Of a DNA stretch of 34,671 nucleotides, positions 15,749-24,401 are shown piece by piece. Numbering within the stretch: position 1 is the stretch's first letter; every line of letters begins with the position of its first letter. Made by a program: the position numbers and the translations under genes. Source of the DNA: Rikenellaceae bacterium (lineage in GTDB: Bacteria > Bacteroidota > Bacteroidia > Bacteroidales > UBA932); NCBI GenBank assembly GCA_022777205.1, contig JALFGP010000121.1:1-34671 (forward strand), given 5' to 3'. The notes beneath the pieces were generated by a model. It was not told the origin of the DNA. It was given only the letters and a program-made list of their open reading frames with translations, and searched no databases.

Positions 15749-17218
15749 ATGTACTCGTTCGTTCTAAGCATTGTTGCTCTGATTTTGGGCTATATCCTGT
15801 ATGGAAAACTGGTGGAAAAGGTTTTCAAGCCCGATCCGGCACGCATCCCGCCTTCGATTGCACAGAAAGACGGGGTGGACTATGTGCCTATGCCGGCATG
15901 GAAGGTCTATATGATCCAGTTCCTTAACATTGCCGGCACGGGTCCTGTTTTCGGGGCCATAATGGGAGCTATGTTCGGTCCATCTTCATATCTCTGGATT
16001 GTTTTCGGGGCCATTTTCGGAGGTGCCGTACACGATTATTTCAGCGGTATGCTGTCTATGCGCAACGGCGGCGCGGGACTGCCGGACCTTGCAGGCAAAT
16101 ATATGGGCAAGGGGATGAAAACTTTCGTGCTGGCTTTCTCCATCATCGTTCTGCTGCTTGTCGGAACCGTATTTGTGTACAGTCCGGCCATTCTCTTGAG
16201 CCAGATTGCGGGAGACGGTTCCAGAATGTATGTAATGATATGGATTGTGGTCATATTCATCTATTATCTCATAGCCACAATGCTTCCTGTGGACAAGGTC
16301 ATAGGAAAAATATATCCGCTGTTTGCATTTTCGCTCCTGTTTATGGCTCTCGGCCTTATGGTTTGCCTCTTTGTAAAATGGCCCACTATTCCCGAATTCT
16401 GGAACGGCCTGGGCAATCTTGGTGAGCAGCAGGGACTTATGAGCGGGCAGAGCATCTTCCCTTGTCTTTTCATTACCATAGCCTGCGGTGCTGTGAGCGG
16501 CTTCCACGCAACCCAGAGTCCTATGATGGCACGCTGTGCAACCAATGAGAAATTGGGCAGGCCTGTTTTTTACGGGGCTATGATTACCGAAGGTGTGGTT
16601 GCACTGATTTGGGCAGCGGTTTCCTCCTGGTTCTTCTTCGGCGGCGGGGCGGAGACTGTCGGTCTTACTCTGTCGGCATCGGCTCCGAGAATTGTTGTGG
16701 CAGTTTCGATGTCCTGGCTCGGAATTCTGGGAGGAATACTCGCAGTCATCGGAGTGGTTGCAGCACCCATCACCAGCGGAGATACTGCATTCAGAAGTGC
16801 ACGTATGATCATTGCCGATTTCCTGCACTTGGATCAGAAACCAATACGCAACCGCTTGTATATCAGCATAGGATTATTTGTCGTGGCCAGTTTGCTCCTG
16901 TGGTTCAATATTGCGGATGAGAACGGTTTCAATGTCATCTGGCGCTATTTCGGATGGGCAAATCAGACTCTTGCGGCTGTGATGTTGTGGATTGCGACTG
17001 TCTATCTCGTGAAAGACCGCAGGAATTGTGCATATCTGATGACCCTGTTGCCAGCTTCATTTATGACTTCGGTCTGCCTGACTTATCTCTGCGTGGCCCA
17101 AATCGGTTTCAATCTTCCTCAGAGCTGGTCTTTGCCGATTGGGGCAGGCGTATTTGTTCTCTGCATTGTGGTGTTTTACATAGTCAAGGCTATTTGTGCA
17201 CGTCCAAAAAGAGACTGA
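15749..17218 (+). CDS. cstA: CstA family carbon starvation / peptide or pyruvate transporter
   Basis: A 489-residue inner-membrane transporter, about 13 helices. It is the short CstA form (E. coli CstA has 701 residues) common in anaerobes. The CstA core is plain: LNIAGTGPVFGAIMGAMFGP (60-79), GGAVHDYFSGMLSMRNGG (92-109), SGFHATQSPMM and APITSGDTAFRSAR. E. coli CstA and its relative BtsT handle peptides and pyruvate. The short form's substrate is less well established. The upstream TAATTTCG near 15719 resembles a -7 box with one mismatch. It is a single-gene unit. sdaA, which makes pyruvate from serine, lies about 1.5 kb downstream, a loose functional link only. Confidence 0.92.
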   Translation: MYSFVLSIVALILGYILYGKLVEKVFKPDPARIPPSIAQKDGVDYVPMPAWKVYMIQFLNIAGTGPVFGAIMGAMFGPSSYLWIVFGAIFGGAVHDYFSGMLSMRNGGAGLPDLAGKYMGKGMKTFVLAFSIIVLLLVGTVFVYSPAILLSQIAGDGSRMYVMIWIVVIFIYYLIATMLPVDKVIGKIYPLFAFSLLFMALGLMVCLFVKWPTIPEFWNGLGNLGEQQGLMSGQSIFPCLFITIACGAVSGFHATQSPMMARCATNEKLGRPVFYGAMITEGVVALIWAAVSSWFFFGGGAETVGLTLSASAPRIVVAVSMSWLGILGGILAVIGVVAAPITSGDTAFRSARMIIADFLHLDQKPIRNRLYISIGLFVVASLLLWFNIADENGFNVIWRYFGWANQTLAAVMLWIATVYLVKDRRNCAYLMTLLPASFMTSVCLTYLCVAQIGFNLPQSWSLPIGAGVFVLCIVVFYIVKAICARPKRD

Positions 17219-17252
17219 TTATGTCCTTAAAGTGACATTTTTATCTGAAATT

Positions 17253-17284
17253 ATTGCAGATAAGTTCAGAAATGACTTACTTTG
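17253..17284 (+). promoter_or_regulatory. promoter before the lipoprotein-MauE pair
   Basis: ATTG (17253-17256), 20 nt, TTACTTTG (17277-17284). Each box has one mismatch from the Bacteroidota consensus. The ATG at 17346 would have a 5' leader of about 55 nt. Confidence 0.4.
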
Positions 17285-17345
17285 TGAAAATTATTGGGAC
17301 TGCAATAGCCCCGAAGATGTTAATCAATCATTGCAAAAACCTGTT

Positions 17346-17576
17346 ATGAAGAGAATTATAGTATCATTCATCGCTGTCTCTGTGATTCTTTGTGCGGCTT
17401 CCTGCCAGAAGTCGGACAAATGCAAATGCACGACCAGGATTGAAACTTCAAGCGGCAAGACGGAAACCACTTCAGAACTTCCGCGCAGTGAATCCAAGTC
17501 TTGCAAAGACCTGAATTCCAAGGTGGAAGTCGGAAGTGGCACAACGACTGTGACTTGTGTGGACATTTATGAGTAA
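17346..17576 (+). CDS. small Cys-containing lipoprotein
   Basis: A 76-residue lipoprotein. The ATG at 17346 is the first start giving a proper signal: MKRIIVSFIAVSVILCAASC, with lipobox AASC cleaved before Cys20. The mature part has four further cysteines (CKC, SCKD and TCVD) and a Ser/Thr/Lys-rich middle. The paired cysteines suggest disulfides. The gene overlaps the next one by 8 nt, so the two are translationally coupled. The neighbour carries MauE and thioredoxin-like domains, which suggests, but does not prove, that this lipoprotein is a redox partner or substrate. I do not recognise a family. Confidence 0.7.
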   Translation: MKRIIVSFIAVSVILCAASCQKSDKCKCTTRIETSSGKTETTSELPRSESKSCKDLNSKVEVGSGTTTVTCVDIYE

Positions 17577-18498
17577 TCACGAGGCTCCAAGCAAGACAAG
17601 ACAGACAGTCCCGAGAGTATTCTTGGGACTGTTTTTCTGTGTGTCCGCCACACTTAAACTCTTGTCCCTGACCGAATTTGAGCTATATGTATTCTCATTC
17701 GGTTTGGCTTCTTTCGACCTCTGCTCCGTGGCTGCAAGGCTTCTTGTTGCGGGTGAGGCAGTCCTCGGCCTGGGGCTTCTCAGTGGCTGGTGGAAGAGAT
17801 TTGTAAATATCTCCACTGCCGTTCTTCTGCTGTCGTTTTCGGCATTTCTTCTCTGGCGAACGGCTGTTGGCGATGAGCAGTCCTGCCATTGTTTCGGGGC
17901 GTTTGCCGATATGGGACCGTCTGATTCGTTGTGGAAGAATGTGGCTTGTGCGGTGCTGCTGTACCTCGGAAGGCAGGGCGGGGAAATTCGTTTAGAGGCC
18001 AGGTTCAGACCGTGGGTGGCAGCAGGGCTTTGCGTGGCTGTGCTGGCAACAGTTGTGGCGGTGAATCCTCCGGATTTTTTCTACCGCCTGACCAAACCTG
18101 ACAGTTCTGATTTGAATGTTGCTGAGTGTCAGGAGCTTGGATTATCAGCGGAAGGAAAGAAGGTGGTATGTTTCTATTCTGTGGATTGTGAACATTGCCG
18201 TCATTGCGTGTCCAAAATGGCTGGGATTATTCGGCACAATTCATTGCCGGAGGAGGATTTTCTCTGCGTTTTTATGGGCAAAGGAGAGGACGATGATGCG
18301 GCTGTTTCAGAATTTTTCAAGACTTATGGTGGCGGAATTGCTCTGCCGTGTCAGATTCTGGATCCCTTGACTTTCATCCAGTTGACCAACGGCTCGATGC
18401 CTCTGGTCTGCCTCTTCGACAATGGCTCCCTCCTTAAGGAATACGACCTCCTGAAACTTGATGAACAGGAAATCACCAGTTTCCAGGAGAGAAACTGA
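17569..18498 (+). CDS. MauE/DoxX-type membrane protein with thioredoxin-like domain
   Basis: A 309-residue protein; ATG at 17569 sits inside the end of the upstream lipoprotein gene (a GTG at 17557 is less likely). Residues 10-150 hold four to five hydrophobic segments and the CHCFG motif typical of MauE-like electron-transfer proteins. A TM segment at 145-170 leads to a periplasmic domain with CEHCRHC, a thioredoxin-like CxxC centre, and the cis-proline-like SMPLV near 280. The layout fits a membrane disulfide-relay protein: electrons pass from the membrane cysteine pair to the periplasmic CxxC. Substrate and electron donor are unknown. The coupled upstream lipoprotein is a candidate partner. 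Confidence 0.8.
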   Translation: MSNHEAPSKTRQTVPRVFLGLFFCVSATLKLLSLTEFELYVFSFGLASFDLCSVAARLLVAGEAVLGLGLLSGWWKRFVNISTAVLLLSFSAFLLWRTAVGDEQSCHCFGAFADMGPSDSLWKNVACAVLLYLGRQGGEIRLEARFRPWVAAGLCVAVLATVVAVNPPDFFYRLTKPDSSDLNVAECQELGLSAEGKKVVCFYSVDCEHCRHCVSKMAGIIRHNSLPEEDFLCVFMGKGEDDDAAVSEFFKTYGGGIALPCQILDPLTFIQLTNGSMPLVCLFDNGSLLKEYDLLKLDEQEITSFQERN

Positions 18499-18698
18499 GA
18501 CTTCCGAATATCCGTCTCAACCGGCGTCATCTGTCCAGTTCTTCCTGGCAATGTTTGCGCGGGAGAGGGTAAGGGCGGATTCGAGGGTGTGCCTTCTTGG
18601 AGTGCAAATTCACTGCAAAATTAAATACATTTTTTTGTACCTTCGCGGAGGTTTTACAAAATTGAAGAATTCTTGAGTCTATTAAGTGAATCTGACTT

Positions 18699-19967
18699 AT
18701 GCAGAGTATTCGAGAGATTTACAGAGTAGGGAAGGGGCCGTCCAGCAGTCATACTATGGGACCGAATGAGGCTTGCAGGGTATATCTGCAGCATCACCCA
18801 CAGGCTGAGGCCTTCAAAGTGGTTTTGTACGGGTCTTTGGCTGCAACAGGTAAGGGACACCTTACGGATGTGGCTGTGAATGAGGCTCTTGGGGCCGTTG
18901 GTCCGGTGGAGATAGAATGGCAGCCTAAAGTTTTTCTGCCTCATCATCCAAACGCGATAAGCATCGCCACAGTTGCCCCGGACGGGTCGGTGTCTGACGA
19001 ATGGACATTCTACAGCGTGGGAGGCGGAGCAATCGAATGTGACCAGCTGTCTTCCGTGCAGGCTCCGGACATCTATCCTTTGAACACAATGACGGAATTG
19101 CTGAACTGGTGCAATGCCAACGGCAAGTCCTATTGGGAATATGTCTATGAGATTGAGGGTAAGGAGATTGAGGATTTTCTCTCAGAAATCTGGAACCGTA
19201 TGCAGGAGTCAATCCAGAACGGTCTGGACCACGAAGGCGTGCTTCCCGGACCGCTGCATCTGCGCAGGAAGGCTTCCTCTTATTATATAAGGGCCGAGGG
19301 CTACAAGGATGTGCTGCGTACCAGGGGGATGATTTTCGCCTATGCGCTGGCAGTGAGCGAGGAAAATGCTTCGGGAGGGACCATTGTGACGGCTCCCACC
19401 TGCGGGTCCTGCGGCGTGCTCCCGAGCGTGCTCTACCATCTTAAGAAGGTCTATGATTTCAGTGACAGGAGGATTATCCGTTCTCTTGCCACAGCGGCTC
19501 TCGTGGGCAATGTGGTGAAAACCAATGCTTCCATATCCGGAGCCGAGGTAGGCTGCCAGGGCGAGGTGGGAGTGGCCTGTGCAATGACGGCTGCTGCTGC
19601 GACCCAGCTTATGGGAGGTACCCCGAATCAGATTGAGTATGCTGCGGAAATGGGACTGGAGCACCATCTCGGGATGACCTGCGACCCTGTTTGCGGAATG
19701 GTGCAGATTCCTTGCATCGAGAGGAATGCCTATGCTGCGGCGAGGGCCCTGGATGCCAATATCTATGCTTCCTACACCGACGGCCTTCACAGGGTAAGTT
19801 TCGACCAGGTGGTGAAAGTGATGAAGCAGACGGGCAAGGACCTGCCTTCGCTTTACAAGGAGACCAGCGAGGGCGGTCTGGCAAGGGTGGTGGCCAAGAA
19901 AATGCGCCGCAATGCCTTGGCGAAGGGAAGAAATCAAGAGAATCCTAAAACCGATCATAAGATATGA
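18699..19967 (+). CDS. sdaA: L-serine ammonia-lyase (iron-sulfur, single chain)
   Basis: A 422-residue enzyme that deaminates L-serine to pyruvate and ammonia. It is the one-chain form: the beta part (residues 1-150, SIREIYRVGKGPSSSHTMGP at 3-22, AATGKGHLTDVA at about 48-59) is followed by the alpha part with the cysteines that hold the Fe-S cluster: TCGSCGVLPS, and MTCDPVCGMVQIPCIERNA. Both cysteine groups are complete. The ATG at 18699 fits the family start. The upstream TACCTTCG at 18638-18645 resembles a -7 box with one mismatch. The stop overlaps the start of the next gene (ATGA type, 19964), so the two are cotranslated. Confidence 0.95.
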   Translation: MQSIREIYRVGKGPSSSHTMGPNEACRVYLQHHPQAEAFKVVLYGSLAATGKGHLTDVAVNEALGAVGPVEIEWQPKVFLPHHPNAISIATVAPDGSVSDEWTFYSVGGGAIECDQLSSVQAPDIYPLNTMTELLNWCNANGKSYWEYVYEIEGKEIEDFLSEIWNRMQESIQNGLDHEGVLPGPLHLRRKASSYYIRAEGYKDVLRTRGMIFAYALAVSEENASGGTIVTAPTCGSCGVLPSVLYHLKKVYDFSDRRIIRSLATAALVGNVVKTNASISGAEVGCQGEVGVACAMTAAAATQLMGGTPNQIEYAAEMGLEHHLGMTCDPVCGMVQIPCIERNAYAAARALDANIYASYTDGLHRVSFDQVVKVMKQTGKDLPSLYKETSEGGLARVVAKKMRRNALAKGRNQENPKTDHKI

Positions 19968-20653
19968 GAAAGTTGCTGATTACCATATTGTTGGCCTTAG
20001 TGGCAATGGCTTTTCCGGTTTCCGGGATTGCAAGGACTTCCACAGGATTGAAGCAGTCAAAAGACTACGGACCTGATTCGACCATCGTGTCCAAGTACAA
20101 GGTCTTCCGGGGCTGTTCAGGAGGAATGATGGTCCATACGGGCTGGCTCACTTCTTCGGATGTGAATTTTGCCTCACCGTCCGGGGCTGTAGTCGGGCCT
20201 ATGCGTATGAGCGGTATGCCTTACGGAATCGGTGGAGCTGCAAAGGTGCATCTCTGGAACTGGTTGCGTGTGGGCAGTGAGGGATTTGTGTCCCACTTGA
20301 ATTACGGGAAGAATAACAGCAACGAGAGCATAGGCTGGGGAGGCCTTTTGGTTGATTTCATTTATCCTGCAGGACGCTGGTTCCCTTTTGCAGGAGTGAC
20401 CATAGGTGGTGGTGCGGTCAAGAATGCAACTGTGCTTGATGCCACCACATCCGACTTCATTCTTGACGACGGCACCACTTCTTACCGCAAATATGCCTTT
20501 ATGGCGGTTTGTCCATATCTGGGATTTGAATTTGCACTTACTTCCGAGGTGCATATCGTACTGAGGGCCGACTGCCTTCTGGACGTGACCTCCCGTCAGC
20601 CCGATTTCCCGCTCGGTCCCCGCATCTATTTCGGATTTATGTTCTGGCGATAG
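19964..20653 (+). CDS. outer-membrane beta-barrel-like protein
   Basis: A 229-residue protein. Residues 1-23 are a signal peptide (MRKLLITILLALVAMAFP, cleavage near GIA-RT). The remainder alternates polar and hydrophobic residues with many Gly and aromatic ones (VGPMRMSGMPYGIGGAAKVH, IYPAGRWFPFAGVTIGGG), and ends in FGFMFWR, near the aromatic end expected of outer-membrane barrels. No TonB plug is present; size suggests an 8-strand barrel. Specific family is not recognised. The ATG overlaps the sdaA stop by 4 nt, which couples the two genes, though a functional link to serine catabolism is not obvious. Confidence 0.7.
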   Translation: MRKLLITILLALVAMAFPVSGIARTSTGLKQSKDYGPDSTIVSKYKVFRGCSGGMMVHTGWLTSSDVNFASPSGAVVGPMRMSGMPYGIGGAAKVHLWNWLRVGSEGFVSHLNYGKNNSNESIGWGGLLVDFIYPAGRWFPFAGVTIGGGAVKNATVLDATTSDFILDDGTTSYRKYAFMAVCPYLGFEFALTSEVHIVLRADCLLDVTSRQPDFPLGPRIYFGFMFWR

Positions 20654-20760
20654 CTGTCTCCGGCTATTGAAAAATTTTGGTATTATTTCCTCTATTATTT
20701 CACTTCGCCCTACCCCTGAACTCCTACCATTGCTCTTGATCCATTCAAAGACTGACAATT

Positions 20761-23262
20761 ATGAAACTTTTGACCTCACTTGCCCTGTTGTTTGCTTTCA
20801 GCTTGACTTTGTCTGCCCAGCGCAATGAAACTTTGCTTGAAAAAGGATGGAAGTTCCATCTTGGAGATGCCGTTCAGGCTCAGGAGCCGGGCTATGACGA
20901 CTCTGCATGGGAAAATGTTTCCGTGCCCCACGATTGGGCCATCACTGGACCTTTCAGCATCGAGAATGACCTCCAGAGTGTGGCTGTGACTCAGAATTTC
21001 GAGACTGAGGCCACGCTCAAGACCGGAAGGACCGGAGGCCTGCCCTATGTGGGTGTGGGCTGGTACCGCTGCACTTTCGAGGTTTCGGAAGGTCGTCAGG
21101 CAGAGCTGCTTTTTGACGGGGCAATGAGTGAGGCAGTGGTCTATGTGAACGGCAGGGAAGCCTGTCGTTCACCTTACGGCTACAGTCCCTTCCACTTCGA
21201 TGCCACCCCGTATCTGAACACAGACGGAAAGCCCAATACTCTTGCCGTGCGTCTGGAGAACCGTCCGTTTTCATCCAGATGGTATCCGGGTGCAGGACTT
21301 TACCGCAATGTACATCTGGTGACCACCGACAAGGTTCACGTGCCTGTCTGGGGTACTCATATAACCACCCCTCACGTTAAGCCAGGCTATGCGTCGGTGC
21401 ATCTTGAAACGGAAGTGGAAGGTGGGGAAGGTGCAGCGCTGAAGATAACCACCTCCATATATGCCCCTGACGGAAAACTCGCCGCTGTGAAGACCTTTGC
21501 AGGCAAGACAGGTGCAGGACAGCCTCTGGTGCAGAATTTCATAGTGGAAAATCCTCAGCTCTGGTCGCCTGAGACCCCTTTCCTCTACAGGGCCGTGTCT
21601 GAGATTTACGATGGTGAGCGTCTTGCGGATGTGTATGAGACCCGTTTCGGAATACGCACAATGGAATTCATCCCGGAGAAGGGCTTTTTCCTGAACGGAC
21701 AGCCGCGCAAATTCCACGGGGTCTGCAACCACCACGATCTCGGGCCTCTAGGGGCAGCGGTGAATGTCTCGGCTCTGCGTCATCAACTGCTGTTGCTCAA
21801 GGATATGGGCTGCGATGCCATCCGCACTTCCCACAATATGCCGGCACCGGAATTGGTGCAACTGTGTGAGGAAATGGGCTTTATGATGATGATAGAGCCT
21901 TTCGATGAATGGGATATTGCCAAATGTGAGAACGGATATCACAGTTTCTTCAATGAGGAGTCCGATATTCCCGGAATAAGCTGGGCAGAGAGGGATATGG
22001 TGAGGATGCTGCGCTGCTGGAGGAATTCCCCTTGTGTGGCACTTTGGAGCATAGGCAACGAGGTGCCGACTCAATGCGATTCCCAGGGCTACAAGGTGGC
22101 GCGTTTCCTTCAGGATATATGCCACCGCGAAGACCCGACCAGGCCTTGCACCTGCGGAATGGACCAGGTGTCCTGTGTGCTTGACAACGGATTTGCGGCA
22201 CTCATTGACATTCCGGGACTCAACTACCGCACTTTCAGATATCTGGAGGCCTACAGGGACTTGCCCCACGGCTATGTCCTCGGGTCGGAGACGGCATCGA
22301 CAGTGAGCTCAAGGGGAGTGTACAAGTTCCCGGCCCAGAAGCGTTTCGGAGCAGTGGATGCGGACCATCAATGCTCTTCCTACGACCTGGATGCCTGCTG
22401 GTGGTCCAATGTGCCGGACATAGACTTTGCCCTTGAAGAGGATTATCCCTGGACTATGGGACAGTTCGTTTGGACCGGTTTTGACTATCTTGGAGAGCCT
22501 ACACCTTACGATACCGATGCCTGGCCGAACCACAGTTCAATGTTCGGAATCATAGACTTGGCTTCCATTCCTAAGGACAGGTTCTATCTCTACCGCAGCC
22601 TCTGGAACAAGGATGAACTCACCCTGCACCTGCTGCCACATTGGAACTGGAAAGAGGGAGACGAGGTGCCCGTGTTTGTCTATACCAACTGCCCTGAAGC
22701 GGAGCTGTTCGTGAACGGGGTGAGTCAGGGCCGGCAGCGCAAGAAGCCGACCCCGCTGGCCAAGGGTCTGCAGGAAGAGAGTCACGAATCCCGTTACAGA
22801 CTAATGTGGGATGCAGTTCGCTATGAAAGGGGCGAACTCAAGGCCGTGGCTTACGATGCCGAAGGAAATGCGGTGGCTGAGAAGGTTGTGCGCACTGCCG
22901 GAAAGCCCCATCATATCGAGATTGTAAGCGGTCTGTCCTATCTCGGGCAGAATGAAATTTCGGCTATGAAGGCGGACGGCAAGGACCTGTGTTATCTGAC
23001 TGTGAGGGTGGTGGACAAGGACGGAAATATCTGTCCAGATGCTGCCAATCTGCTGAAATTCAGCGTGGACGGTGCCGCATCATACCGGGCTTCCGCCAAT
23101 GGAGACCCGACTTGTCTGGACCTTTTCCACCTGCCGCAGATGCACGCTTTCCACGGTGCCCTGACTGTCATTCTCCAAGCCGGCGAAACTCCCGGAGATG
23201 CCGTCCTTAAGGTCAGCGGCAAGGGACTGCGCAGCGCAACTGTGCACATTCAGGTCAGATAA
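20761..23262 (+). CDS. GH2 family beta-galactosidase-type glycoside hydrolase
   Basis: An 833-residue exported glycosidase. Residues 1-19 are a signal peptide (LLFAFSLTLSAQ). The sugar-binding jelly-roll domain lies at about 22-190, an immunoglobulin-like domain at 190-300, then the TIM barrel. The acid/base is E434 in WSIGNEVPTQ (429-438). The nucleophile is probably E510 in GSETAST (508-514). C-terminal Ig-like domains (DUF4982 type) span about 610-833. Length and layout match Bacteroidota GH2 enzymes that remove beta-galactose or related sugars from plant or host glycans. The specificity is not decidable by eye. No sugar-uptake genes lie beside it. A 44-bp repeat starts 57 nt after the stop. 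Confidence 0.93.
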   Translation: MKLLTSLALLFAFSLTLSAQRNETLLEKGWKFHLGDAVQAQEPGYDDSAWENVSVPHDWAITGPFSIENDLQSVAVTQNFETEATLKTGRTGGLPYVGVGWYRCTFEVSEGRQAELLFDGAMSEAVVYVNGREACRSPYGYSPFHFDATPYLNTDGKPNTLAVRLENRPFSSRWYPGAGLYRNVHLVTTDKVHVPVWGTHITTPHVKPGYASVHLETEVEGGEGAALKITTSIYAPDGKLAAVKTFAGKTGAGQPLVQNFIVENPQLWSPETPFLYRAVSEIYDGERLADVYETRFGIRTMEFIPEKGFFLNGQPRKFHGVCNHHDLGPLGAAVNVSALRHQLLLLKDMGCDAIRTSHNMPAPELVQLCEEMGFMMMIEPFDEWDIAKCENGYHSFFNEESDIPGISWAERDMVRMLRCWRNSPCVALWSIGNEVPTQCDSQGYKVARFLQDICHREDPTRPCTCGMDQVSCVLDNGFAALIDIPGLNYRTFRYLEAYRDLPHGYVLGSETASTVSSRGVYKFPAQKRFGAVDADHQCSSYDLDACWWSNVPDIDFALEEDYPWTMGQFVWTGFDYLGEPTPYDTDAWPNHSSMFGIIDLASIPKDRFYLYRSLWNKDELTLHLLPHWNWKEGDEVPVFVYTNCPEAELFVNGVSQGRQRKKPTPLAKGLQEESHESRYRLMWDAVRYERGELKAVAYDAEGNAVAEKVVRTAGKPHHIEIVSGLSYLGQNEISAMKADGKDLCYLTVRVVDKDGNICPDAANLLKFSVDGAASYRASANGDPTCLDLFHLPQMHAFHGALTVILQAGETPGDAVLKVSGKGLRSATVHIQVR

Positions 23263-23299
23263 AACTGTTCCGCTCCTTCGCATCAATCCCATCATTGAC

Positions 23300-23362
23300 G
23301 AGACACCCGGTTCCGGCTATCCACATCCAATGTCACACCAGGCCCCGGCCGGGTGTCTCTGT
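23300..23362. repeat. 44-bp repeat, copy 1, with hairpin
   Basis: Bases 23319-23362 match 24359-24401 at about 39 of 44 positions with a one-base indel. In copy 1 GAGACACCCGG (23300-23310) is inverted as CCGGGTGTCTC (23349-23359), 11 bp across a 38-nt loop. It lies between the GH2 gene and the DUF3791 gene, and supplies that gene's last codons. Confidence 0.7.
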
Positions 23363-23563
23363 ATACTCTCTGTAGATTTCTTCTGCAAGGTAACGATCAC
23401 TCCTGCAATGCAGATCCGCTACTCCATCCTGAATCATCTGAGCGGTCGCAGAATTATAAAATACATCCATAGCCTTGTCCAATGAACCGTCAAATTTCTC
23501 TGCAAGTATGGATATTATTCTGGCATTTTTGGCCTGTATAATTATGTTTCTTGAATCATCCAT
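23333..23563 (-). CDS. DUF3791-like small protein, third gene of module
   Basis: A 76-residue protein. ATG at 23563 is chosen because it overlaps the upstream stop as TAATG, a coupling signal; a start at 23602 in the same frame would overlap DUF3990 by 40 nt. The ending DRYLAEEIYREYTE is typical of the partners of DUF3990 proteins. The middle (FDGSLDKAMDVFYNSATAQM) is helical. Its last eight codons lie inside the 44-bp repeat, so its C-terminus may have been remodelled by the repeat. Role: probable antitoxin or accessory subunit, by analogy only. Confidence 0.65.
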   Translation of the reverse strand: MDDSRNIIIQAKNARIISILAEKFDGSLDKAMDVFYNSATAQMIQDGVADLHCRSDRYLAEEIYREYTETPGRGLV

Positions 23564-24036
23564 TATTTGTAAATTGGTGAAGAAAGGACGAACGTCAGAC
23601 ATTTTATTGCTTCAATTGTTCTGAAACAATACTGATTGTTTGGCTTTTCGAATTTCAAACGCTTCAAAGCTTCGTCTTTTGTAATTTCGCCTGAAAAATA
23701 CAAGTCTAATGTCCTGAATATTCTGTCGTTGGCAATTCCTCCCACCACAAGGTCATAATCGGTAGAGTCTGTTCCTTGTCTGCAAGCAAGTACGAAATCC
23801 AACCATTCCCCGTTATATGCCTCAAATACTTTAATATTCAGGTCAGGCAAATTATCTTCAATTTCGTATTTGTTCAAAAATGCAGTTTGGCCTCTTAACA
23901 AAAAACGTTCTGCATACCGAATAGCCTGTTCTTTCAATGATGTCAAATAAAATCCCTTGCCGAAATCCAAATAATCTCTGGAGTGCTTAAGATCAGGATG
24001 TTCGACCACTACTGTTGATGAATGGTAGAGTTTCAT
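23563..24036 (-). CDS. DUF3990 protein, ADP-ribosyltransferase-like toxin candidate
   Basis: A 157-residue protein of the DUF3990 family. The fold cues resemble small ADP-ribosyltransferases: a first strand with LYHSS (3-7), DFGKGFYLTS (24-33) as the NAD-site loop with Tyr30, and conserved YDLVVGGIANDRIF (94-107) and NNQYCFRT (133-140). Such proteins are found in two- or three-gene toxin-antitoxin-like sets with DUF3791. The gene overlaps the 24033-24248 gene by 4 nt (ATGA) and its stop overlaps the next start (TAATG), so all three are one coupled unit. Enzyme activity is an inference from fold, not shown. Confidence 0.75.
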   Translation of the reverse strand: MKLYHSSTVVVEHPDLKHSRDYLDFGKGFYLTSLKEQAIRYAERFLLRGQTAFLNKYEIEDNLPDLNIKVFEAYNGEWLDFVLACRQGTDSTDYDLVVGGIANDRIFRTLDLYFSGEITKDEALKRLKFEKPNNQYCFRTIEAIKCLTFVLSSPIYK

Positions 24037-24248
24037 ATCAAGGCTCCTTTTTCCTGCATATATGAAATCAGGTCATTCATAATGTAATCTTTGCCAAAAG
24101 TATGCAGCACATCATATCCCCTGATAATATAATTGTCAAGGATACCTGAATTCTTGAGTTTGGTGTACACGGTCCTTTGAGGCAAATGCAACCTTATGGA
24201 CAAATTACCAATGCAATATGTTACAAAATCCAGTTGTTCAAAACTCAT
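24033..24248 (-). CDS. DUF3791 protein, antitoxin candidate
   Basis: A 71-residue protein. The ATG at 24248 (MSFEQLDF) is the usual DUF3791 start; an in-frame TTG at 24275 is unlikely. The C-terminal YDVLHTFGKDYIMNDLI (45-61) is the family signature, and HLPQRTVYTKLKNSGILDNY (21-40) looks like a small helical DNA- or protein-binding unit. Overlaps the DUF3990 start by 4 nt. Likely the neutralising partner of DUF3990. Confidence 0.75.
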   Translation of the reverse strand: MSFEQLDFVTYCIGNLSIRLHLPQRTVYTKLKNSGILDNYIIRGYDVLHTFGKDYIMNDLISYMQEKGALI

Positions 24249-24358
24249 AATGCAACCAATTTGATGTGCAGACAAAGTTAAGTAATCCTCACAAAAATAA
24301 CTATTATCCTCTCAGAAAAATTGGGATTATCACATCCATATGTCATCCCGCCCCGACC

Positions 24359-24401
24359 ATCCACATCCAACGTCACACCCGGCCCATCCGGGTGTCTCTG
24401 T
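24359..24401. repeat. 44-bp repeat, copy 2, and mnmA hairpin
   Basis: Second copy of the element at 23319-23362. Here ACACCCGG (24375-24382) and CCGGGTGT (24388-24395) form an 8-bp hairpin with a 5-nt loop immediately 3' of the mnmA stop. It may act as a mnmA terminator, although no T-run follows. Confidence 0.65.

Noticed and set aside
15986..16828. 280-codon open frame antisense to cstA
   Set aside because: It lies fully inside cstA, which has complete family motifs; the antisense translation is His/Asn/Ser-rich and without domains.
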